From Phycisphaerales bacterium (lineage in GTDB: Bacteria > Planctomycetota > Phycisphaerae > SM23-33), in the NCBI GenBank assembly GCA_003485185.1, contig DNAS01000098.1, positions 1,357 to 9,386 on the forward strand: 8,030 bases of DNA, read 5' to 3'. Shown piece after piece: positions 1 through 4,390 of the stretch; position 1 is the stretch's first letter; each line of letters opens with the position of its first letter. The translations under genes were made by a program, and so were the position numbers. A model generated the notes under the pieces. It did no database searches and was not told the DNA's origin. It was given only the letters and a program-made list of their open reading frames with translations.

Positions 1-1599
1 GGCCCGTCCGGCTGCGGCAAGAGCACCCTGCTGCGCCTGATCGCGGGCGAGCTGACGCCTGACTCGGGGTTCCTGGTAAAAAAGAAAGGCCTGACCGTCG
101 GCTACCTGCACCAGGATGTGCAGCTGACCCCCGGGCACTCCCTGCTGCAGGAGGTACTGTCGGCGTCCGAGGGCCTGGCGCGGGTGGAAGCCGAGCTGGA
201 GCGCATTGAGGCGCAGCTGGCAGATCCACAGGTGTACGGAGATGAGAAAGCCCTGGCGCGCGCGCTCGACCGCCAGCAGCGCCTGGTGGACGAGTACACT
301 TCCCTGGGCGGGCAGAACTACGAAAGCCGGGTTCGCACCACCCTGCTCAACCTGGGCTTCCAGGAAAGCGATTTTCGTCTGCCAGTGGAGGTGCTGAGCG
401 GCGGTCAGAAGAAGCTGGCCGGGCTGGCGCGCCTGCTGGTACAGCAGCCTGACCTGCTGCTGCTGGACGAACCGGACAACCATCTCGACCTGCAAGGCAA
501 AGCCTTCCTCGAGCGCTTCATCCGCGAGTACCGCGGCGCAGTGGTGATCGTGTCGCATGACCGCTACCTGCTCGATCTGGTGGTGGACGAGATCGTCGAG
601 CTGGAGGACAGCCGCCTGACGGTCTTCCCGGGGAATTATTCCGAATACGCCTTCGAGAAGCAGACCTGTCTGCTGCGCCAGCAGCAGGTATTCAAGGCCC
701 AACAAAAGGAGATTCAGCGTCTGGAGCAGTCCGCCAAGAACCTGCTGCTGTGGGGGCGCCAGTACGACAACGAAAAACTGATCAAGCGCGGCAGAAATAT
801 CCTCAAGCGCATCGAGCGCATGGAGAAGGTCGAGCGCCCGGTGCTGGAGCGCAAACGGATGAACCTGGACCTGCAAGGCTGGGTGGGCAGCCAGAAGGTG
901 CTCGAGCTGCGCGGACTGGCAAAATCCTTCCCCGCCCCCGACGGCGGCGAGGAGCTGCTCTTCAGCGGGCTGGACCTGCGCATCGACCACGGCGAGCGGG
1001 TCGGGCTGGTCGGTGCGAACGGCGCGGGTAAATCCGTGCTGGTGCGCATCATCCTGGGGCAGGAAGAACCCAGCGCCGGTGAGGTCATCCTGGGTCCTTC
1101 GGTGCGCAGCGGGTATTACGCCCAGCAGCACGAGACCCTCGATCTGCAGCGCACGCTGTTGGACAGCGTCAGCCTGAGCGCCAACCTGAGCGAAGAGCAC
1201 AGCATGGCGCTGCTGACGCGCTTTCTGTTCACTTACCAGCAGGCACGCGGTCTGGTCGGGAACCTGTCCGGCGGGGAACGCAGCCGCCTGCAGCTGGCGC
1301 TGCTGATGCGCGCCGGGGCCAATTTCCTCATCCTGGATGAGCCAACCAACCACCTGGACATCCCATCTGCCGAGGTGCTCGAGGACGCCCTGGCGGATTT
1401 CGAGGGTACCGTGCTGGTCATCTCGCACGACCGCTATTTCCTCGACCGCATCTGCACGCACCTGCTCGTGCTCGAGGGCGACGGCAAGACGCGATGGTTC
1501 ACCGGGAACTTCCAGGCCTACGAGGAAATGATCCAGGCCGAGAACCCCGAGCGCCTCGCCCACCGCCGCGGAAAATACAAACGCCTCGCGCTGAGGTGA
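1..1599 (+). CDS. ABC-F family ATPase (Uup/EttA-like), 5'-truncated by window edge
   Basis: The reading frame is open from the first base, so the gene starts upstream of the window; 532 residues are visible. ABC-F proteins are soluble tandem ATPases without membrane segments; most act on the ribosome (translation factors or antibiotic-target protection). Domain 1 begins with its Walker A, GPSGCGKST (residues 1-9), then signature LSGGQ (132-136), Walker B DEPDNHLD (156-163) and switch SHDRY (185-189). A charged linker follows (about 219-289, rich in Lys/Arg/Glu/Gln), the position of the tRNA-interaction motif. Domain 2 has Walker A GANGAGKS (338-345), LSGGE (422-426), DEPTNHLD (446-453) and SHDRY (475-479). 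Both ATP sites look intact. One oddity is Asp for the usual Thr in the domain 1 DEPTNHLD. The first in-frame ATG, at 118, lies after Walker A and cannot be the true start. The ABC-F class is certain; subfamily and physiological role are not. Confidence 0.93.
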   Translation, partial: GPSGCGKSTLLRLIAGELTPDSGFLVKKKGLTVGYLHQDVQLTPGHSLLQEVLSASEGLARVEAELERIEAQLADPQVYGDEKALARALDRQQRLVDEYTSLGGQNYESRVRTTLLNLGFQESDFRLPVEVLSGGQKKLAGLARLLVQQPDLLLLDEPDNHLDLQGKAFLERFIREYRGAVVIVSHDRYLLDLVVDEIVELEDSRLTVFPGNYSEYAFEKQTCLLRQQQVFKAQQKEIQRLEQSAKNLLLWGRQYDNEKLIKRGRNILKRIERMEKVERPVLERKRMNLDLQGWVGSQKVLELRGLAKSFPAPDGGEELLFSGLDLRIDHGERVGLVGANGAGKSVLVRIILGQEEPSAGEVILGPSVRSGYYAQQHETLDLQRTLLDSVSLSANLSEEHSMALLTRFLFTYQQARGLVGNLSGGERSRLQLALLMRAGANFLILDEPTNHLDIPSAEVLEDALADFEGTVLVISHDRYFLDRICTHLLVLEGDGKTRWFTGNFQAYEEMIQAENPERLAHRRGKYKRLALR

Positions 1600-1601
1600 G
1601 C

Positions 1602-1654
1602 CTTCTCGACCCGCAGGATGGGCGGCATTCGCTCCGCCCGCCAGAGACGAGAAG
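1602..1654 (+). terminator. Two-part hairpin after the ABC-F stop codon, possible terminator
   Basis: Three bases after the ABC-F stop codon, CTTCTCG (1602-1608) can pair with CGAGAAG (1648-1654). Inside it GGGCGG (1620-1625) pairs with CCGCCC (1634-1639) around an 8-base loop. The position suits a transcript end, but the sequence after the stem is GATAAAATTT rather than a clean T-run. It is a weak intrinsic terminator candidate or simply a 3'-end-stabilising structure. Confidence 0.35.
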
Positions 1655-1761
1655 ATAAAATTTCCTGCCCCCTTTATCCCAGACCAAAATAAACGCGGCC
1701 TTGAATACCACTATTGCGGCTGCCTACGCTTCCGTGTAATCTACACGCGCCCTGCTTTGGG

Positions 1762-1802
1762 GTGGCAGGATCATGTGTTAGCGAGAGTGCTGTTACTGCC
1801 AC
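1762..1802. repeat. Inverted repeat, 7-bp arms
   Basis: GTGGCAG (1762-1768) and CTGCCAC (1796-1802) are perfect inverted copies separated by 27 bases. The flanking bases do not extend the match. It may be one end-to-end unit of an intergenic repeat; no function can be assigned. Confidence 0.4.
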
Positions 1803-1822
1803 AAGGGGTTCATGACGTGAGA

Positions 1823-1886
1823 GCATGCACGTTGACCGAACCTCGATCTTTCTTTTCAGGCGAAGGTTGCCGCAGCACGTGCATGC
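1823..1886. repeat. Inverted repeat, 10-bp arms
   Basis: GCATGCACGT (1823-1832) and ACGTGCATGC (1877-1886) are perfect inverted copies separated by 44 bases. Each arm also contains the self-palindrome GCATGC. The arms could pair in RNA or bind a dimeric protein. No gene adjoins closely enough to suggest a target. Confidence 0.45.
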
Positions 1887-1924
1887 CGAAAAGCGGACAC
1901 ATTTAGTGTTCTGAACAGGGAGGT

Positions 1925-1988
1925 CAGGAACCTATTTTCTCGCCGGCGTTCTCGGCGCGGATGCGGCCCGGCCGGGACCGACAAGTCC
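1925..1988 (+). repeat. Dispersed intergenic repeat, left module, copy 1
   Basis: This 64-base block, beginning CAGGAACCTAT, aligns without gaps to 4174-4237 with 54 of 64 identical bases. Both copies lie in non-coding DNA in the same orientation. Downstream of each sits a second shared block, TGACAGCG-G/T-GGGCTTGTT (here 2144-2161), followed after a divergent stretch by TCCGCGCG. That makes the blocks look like two ends of one composite element. No open reading frame is shared, so it is not an autonomous transposon. Confidence 0.75.
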
Positions 1989-2042
1989 ACAGTCTCGGGA
2001 CATTTTGCATCAGGGAGGAAGAGTCGGAAGGCAAAAGACTTC

Positions 2043-2118
2043 GCAGGGATGAACGCAGATGCACGCGGATCACTGTTTTGTAAAAATCATATCCGCGTTT
2101 ATCCGTGTTCATCCCTGC
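2043..2118. repeat. Long imperfect hairpin element (28-bp arms)
   Basis: The left arm 2043-2070 (starts GCAGGGATGAAC) and right arm 2091-2118 (ends GTTCATCCCTGC) are inverted copies matching at 24 of 28 positions, with a 20-base AT-rich loop. The arms are built from GATGAACGC/GATGCACGC-like steps. Hairpins of this style recur as dispersed intergenic elements in several environmental phyla; that comparison is from memory. It sits inside the span of the composite repeat (1925-2176), which suggests an insertion. Confidence 0.75.
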
Positions 2119-2143
2119 CGATTGTTATGGAAGGGAAATCTTC

Positions 2144-2182
2144 TGACAGCGGGGGCTTGTTTCCACACTCCGCGCGGGAGTG
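2144..2182 (+). repeat. Dispersed intergenic repeat, right module, copy 1, with GC hairpin
   Basis: Bases 2144-2161 match 4310-4327 at 17 of 18 positions (TGACAGCG-G-GGGCTTGTT here), and both copies have TCCGCGCG shortly after. In this copy the GC part forms a compact hairpin, CACTCC-GCGCG-GGAGTG (2166-2182), which is not preserved in the other copy. See the left module at 1925-1988. Confidence 0.6.
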
Positions 2183-2228
2183 CGAATCTCGCATGACGCG
2201 CGCCCGTACAATCGCGACAAGTTTTCAT

Positions 2229-2269
2229 GCCCGTTGGTGGTCTTTCGCGGACAGGCACAGGAAACGGGC
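2229..2269 (-). terminator. Inverted repeat after pseudopilin stop, weak terminator candidate
   Basis: Just beyond the pseudopilin stop codon, read on the - strand, GCCCGTT and AACGGGC (7-bp arms at 2263-2269 and 2229-2235) flank a 27-base loop. The downstream bases are ATGAAAAC, with no T-run. The position fits a transcript end, but the long loop and missing T-tract make this only a possibility. Confidence 0.25.
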
Positions 2270-2271
2270 CG

Positions 2272-3141
2272 TCAGGGCTCATCGGTGTCCGTGCCGGTCC
2301 AGAGGCGGTTGGAGCCGGCGCCGGGCAGAATTACGCCGTCGCTGCCGAGTTGATACCCCAGCCGCTCCACCGGCTGAGCCTCCACGTGCCCGTCGACAAA
2401 GGCGACGCCGCCGTTGTCCAGATGCCTCGCCTCGACGGGGGAGTGCCCGATCGGACCGTCCTTTCCCGCCGTCGGACCGAATTTCGAGACGCCTGCGCTG
2501 GTCGCGAGCTTTGGGGGGTCCAACGTGTAGGAGTGCATTCCATGGGAAGGATCGCCGCCCCGGCTGTCGCCCAGGAAAACCGTCCGCGCGGGCGTTTCCA
2601 CCCTGGATTCGCGGACCGGGAAATTCGTGTAGCGCCCCGAGACCACGTCGCGCGAGTCGCCCAGGTACTGGTAGTTGTAGCCGTACGCGCCGTTGCGGAT
2701 GTCGCGGGCGAACGGACCGTCCAGGGAGGGACACAGGAACCGCTCGTTGGTCATGACGGTGGTCTGGGCGTCGCCAAAGGGCAGCGCATAGGGCGTCGGG
2801 TCGATCGCCGGCCCAACCCCTTCGTCGAAGAACCACTGCCATCGGGGCTTGGAACGCCCGTAGCGGTTCACGTAGACCGTGCCGTCCTCATTGAAGCTCA
2901 TGCGAACCGGCGGGAACACCTCCCGGTTGTCGCCCAGGTATGCCAGCCCCGCCCCGGCCAAACGACGCAGGTTCATCTGGCAGACGGCGCTCCGGGCCAG
3001 CGCCTTGGCCCGCGCCAAGGAGGGAAGAAGAATCGAGACCAGCAACGACAGGATCGCCGTCACCACCAGCAATTCCACCAGCGTAAAGCCGGCGGTCCCC
3101 CTAGGCCCCCTTTGCCCTGAAGCCTTGTTCCACGCGGTCAT
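2272..3141 (-). CDS. Pseudopilin-like protein with prepilin leader and H-X9-DG motif
   Basis: The protein has 289 residues. The N-terminus has a basic leader ending TAG, then FTLVELLVV; a PilD-type prepilin peptidase would cut between Gly18 and Phe19, and Glu23 is the conserved +5 glutamate. The hydrophobic helix runs to about residue 41. The rest is a soluble C-terminal region ending with H240-X9-D250-G251, the processing-associated H-X9-DG motif of the large planctomycete/verrucomicrobial pseudopilin family. Members are predicted surface or type II secretion/pilus-like subunits of unknown specific role. ATG at 3141 is preferred over the ATG at 3189 because AAAGGAG (3149-3155) lies 7 bases upstream of it and it gives a normal short leader. 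A CCGCGC/GCGCGG hairpin (3162-3180) sits just before that ribosome-binding site. The hemP-like gene ends 127 bases upstream on the same strand, so co-transcription is possible but unproven. Confidence 0.9.
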   Translation of the reverse strand: MTAWNKASGQRGPRGTAGFTLVELLVVTAILSLLVSILLPSLARAKALARSAVCQMNLRRLAGAGLAYLGDNREVFPPVRMSFNEDGTVYVNRYGRSKPRWQWFFDEGVGPAIDPTPYALPFGDAQTTVMTNERFLCPSLDGPFARDIRNGAYGYNYQYLGDSRDVVSGRYTNFPVRESRVETPARTVFLGDSRGGDPSHGMHSYTLDPPKLATSAGVSKFGPTAGKDGPIGHSPVEARHLDNGGVAFVDGHVEAQPVERLGYQLGSDGVILPGAGSNRLWTGTDTDEP

Positions 3142-3268
3142 GGCCGCACTCCTTTCGGCTGCCGCGCACCTTACGCGCGGAGCCCTCACGAGGAATCACG
3201 GTGGCTGGCTGGCGTCCGACAAGGACGTGGGCTGGCTGGTCCGACCGGGATGCCCGGCCGGGAGAAAC

Positions 3269-3454
3269 TTACTTCGTCAGGATCAGTTTGTTGTTCCGGG
3301 TAATCCGCAACCGGTACTGCTCGTTCCCAAAGGCAATTCGTATCTCGTTCCAGGGGCCGAACATTGTTTTGGCGTCCAGCAAGGGAGTCTCCGAGAAGGA
3401 AGGATCGCGCCGGGGCGCCGCGGCGGCGGGGGTGGACGGCGGTCGAGGATTCAT
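3269..3454 (-). CDS. hemP: HemP/HmuP-like small protein
   Basis: This is a 61-residue protein. Residues 1-20 are Pro/Ala-rich and look disordered. The C-terminal half carries the HemP family core, ending in YRLRITRNNKLILTK (47-61), which closely matches the family's YRLRLTR-x-GKLILTK terminus. HemP/HmuP proteins are linked to haem uptake; in some proteobacteria HmuP activates expression of the haem receptor gene, but the role in planctomycete-like bacteria is not established. ATG at 3454 overlaps the stop of the upstream DtxR-like gene as ATGA, so translational coupling is likely and would compensate for a poor ribosome-binding site. A longer frame reaching 3559 exists, but its extra residues lie within the dtxR coding region and add nothing family-like. 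No haem receptor or TonB gene is in the window. Confidence 0.82.
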   Translation of the reverse strand: MNPRPPSTPAAAAPRRDPSFSETPLLDAKTMFGPWNEIRIAFGNEQYRLRITRNNKLILTK

Positions 3455-4020
3455 GGCTGCCTGCCCCCTTGGCCAACGCCTCGCAAGTCGAGCGGGCAGG
3501 CGTCCTCCAAACACTCCAGTCCGCAGCACGGGCATCGGTCGGTGTCGGGCTCCCGGCACAATGGGCAGGCAGGTTCCAGTCGCCGAGTCAGTTCTCCGGA
3601 CAGGTCCCGCTCTTTCCAGAATTCCAACAGGACGTGCAAGCGACGGGCCATGGCGGCGCCCACCAGGTTCTCGATGCGGCAGCTCTGGCGGTGGGCCTGA
3701 TCCGCGGGAAGCTCCAGAATATCCGTCAGGAACCGCTCGACCACTTCATGCCGGGCGTGCAAACTGGCAACCGCACGCTGTCCCAAGGGGGTAAGCCGGA
3801 AGAAATGGCGCTCATCCTGCTCTAGGTATCCGGCGGTCCGCAACGCCCGCATCGATACCGAAACGCTTCCTCGCGTGGTGCCCAGGCGGCGGGCAATGTC
3901 GCTGCCCCGCGCATAACCGCGATCGCTTAATGCGTCCTCAACGGCCAACAGGTGATGAGCGGCGCTGTGCGTCAGTCCCTGAGGGGAAAATTTCTTGGCC
4001 TTGTAGGTCTGGGTATCCAT
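3451..4020 (-). CDS. DtxR/MntR-family metal-dependent repressor with Cys-rich tail
   Basis: The protein has 189 residues. An N-terminal winged helix-turn-helix (about 20-85, including DIARRLGTTRGSVSVSMRAL) is followed by a dimerisation/metal-binding region (about 88-135). Aligned by eye to DtxR, His91, Glu95 and His110 match ancillary-site ligands, and Cys114 and Glu117 match Cys102 and Glu105. Asn118 replaces the usual His106. The family binds Fe(II) or Mn(II) and represses metal uptake genes. Instead of an SH3-like C-terminal domain there is a short tail with seven cysteines (152, 155, 163, 165, 166, 170, 175), possibly a zinc or Fe-S site. ATG at 4020 is chosen over 4074 because AGGA lies 8 bases upstream and the extension would run through the promoter. 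The metal cannot be deduced, so no symbol is given. Confidence 0.88.
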   Translation of the reverse strand: MDTQTYKAKKFSPQGLTHSAAHHLLAVEDALSDRGYARGSDIARRLGTTRGSVSVSMRALRTAGYLEQDERHFFRLTPLGQRAVASLHARHEVVERFLTDILELPADQAHRQSCRIENLVGAAMARRLHVLLEFWKERDLSGELTRRLEPACPLCREPDTDRCPCCGLECLEDACPLDLRGVGQGGRQP

Positions 4021-4033
4021 GTCGCGATTCCTG

Positions 4034-4075
4034 TTTGCTTGAATATACAAACATGAGTATGCCAATTCAAACAAT
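4034..4075. promoter_or_regulatory. Candidate operator overlapping the dtxR promoter
   Basis: TTTGCTTGAAT (4034-4044) and ATTCAAACAAT (4065-4075) form an inverted repeat matching at 9 of 11 positions, with a 20-base gap. The inner TTGAAT/ATTCAA match is perfect. One arm is the -35 box and the other covers the -10 region, so a dimer or dimer pair bound here would block RNA polymerase. Autoregulation by the adjacent DtxR-like protein is the natural inference. The sequence is not the classic DtxR or MntR box. Confidence 0.5.
4042..4070 (-). promoter_or_regulatory. Predicted promoter of the dtxR-hemP unit
   Basis: On the - strand, TTGAAT (-35, 4065-4070) and TATATT (-10, 4042-4047) are separated by exactly 17 bases, close to the sigma-70 consensus. 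Transcription would begin near 4035, giving a leader of roughly 15 bases. An A/T tract directly upstream (4082-4097) could act as an UP element. The surroundings are clearly more AT-rich than the coding DNA on either side. Confidence 0.65.
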
Positions 4076-4079
4076 TTGC

Positions 4080-4109
4080 GGAATTATTTTTTTAATTGCA
4101 CATAATTCC
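4080..4109. repeat. AT-rich inverted repeat upstream of the dtxR promoter
   Basis: GGAATTAT (4080-4087) and ATAATTCC (4102-4109) are perfect 8-bp inverted copies around a 14-base AT-rich gap. It lies just upstream of the dtxR -35 box. It could be a second regulator site or part of an upstream promoter element. Confidence 0.4.
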
Positions 4110-4146
4110 TTTATATGAAAATAGATATGAGAGTCTGGAACCGGAG

Positions 4147-4170
4147 GGAGGCAATGGGGGAGGCAATGGG
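4147..4170 (+). repeat. Perfect 12-bp tandem duplication
   Basis: GGAGGCAATGGG occurs twice head-to-tail (4147-4158 and 4159-4170), directly abutting the start of the dispersed repeat at 4174. It probably arose by slippage; no function is evident. Confidence 0.7.
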
Positions 4171-4173
4171 GGG

Positions 4174-4342
4174 CAGGAACCTATATTCCCACCGGCGTTT
4201 CCGGCGCGCATGCGGTCCGGCCGAGACCAACAAGCCCCCTGCGTCAACTTGTCCCGTTGGGGCAGGGGACCGAATTCGCCGTGACGAAGAAACACCCAAG
4301 AACCCCGCTTGACAGCGTGGGCTTGTTCATTCCGTCCGCGCG
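4174..4342 (+). repeat. Dispersed composite intergenic repeat, copy 2
   Basis: The left module 4174-4237 matches 1925-1988 at 54 of 64 positions without gaps. The right module 4310-4327 matches 2144-2161 at 17 of 18, then TCCGCGCG (4335-4342) recurs. The distance between modules is 72 bases here against 155 in copy 1. Most of the difference is the 76-base hairpin present only in copy 1. The element carries no open reading frame with recognisable motifs. Confidence 0.65.
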
Positions 4343-4351
4343 TCGATCCCA

Positions 4352-4373
4352 CACGGCTTGCAAGCAAGCCGTG
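4352..4373. repeat. Perfect 10-bp palindrome after metXW, REP-like or terminator stem
   Basis: CACGGCTTGC (4352-4361) and GCAAGCCGTG (4364-4373) are perfect inverted copies around AA. The hairpin begins 17 bases beyond the metXW stop codon. No T-run follows on the - strand, so it is not a textbook intrinsic terminator. It may protect the 3' end of the operon transcript or be a REP-like mobile palindrome. Confidence 0.6.
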
Positions 4374-4390
4374 CCACCCGTCGCCGTCCG

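Larger units (their letters stand above)
1600..2271. other. Non-coding, repeat-rich spacer between ABC-F and pseudopilin genes
   Basis: No convincing gene lies in these 672 bases. The open frames present lack family motifs, and the longest on the + strand (from 2049) runs through the antisense of the pseudopilin gene. The stretch holds a hairpin at the ABC-F end, two inverted repeats (1762-1802 and 1823-1886), one copy of a composite dispersed repeat (1925-1988 and 2144-2176), a long hairpin element (2043-2118) and a small GC hairpin (CACTCC/GGAGTG, 2166-2182). The ABC-F and pseudopilin genes converge on it, so no promoter is needed here for either. Confidence 0.7.
4075..4390. other. Non-coding spacer between dtxR promoter and metXW 3' end
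   Basis: No gene is supported in these roughly 316 bases; the overlapping short frames have no recognisable motifs. In order it holds an AT-rich stretch with the inverted repeat GGAATTAT/ATAATTCC (4080-4087, 4102-4109), a 12-base tandem duplication (4147-4170), the second copy of the dispersed composite repeat (4174-4342) and a perfect palindrome next to the metXW stop (4352-4373). Confidence 0.7.

Noticed and set aside
118..120. ATG at 118 as the ABC-F start codon
   Set aside because: The same frame is open to base 1 and encodes an intact Walker A motif upstream, so the gene must begin outside the window.
1600..2271. A CRISPR array or tRNA in the repeat-rich spacer
   Set aside because: The repeats are inverted or two-copy dispersed blocks, not regularly spaced direct repeats, and no cloverleaf or T-loop consensus was found.
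2227..3120. A 297-codon open frame on the + strand opposite the pseudopilin gene
   Set aside because: The opposite strand carries a prepilin leader, H-X9-DG motif and good ribosome-binding site; the + frame shows none of these.
4021..4074. N-terminal extension of the DtxR-like protein to ATG 4074
   Set aside because: The extra codons coincide with the predicted -35/-10 boxes and inverted repeat and are AT-rich unlike the rest; ATG 4020 has AGGA upstream.
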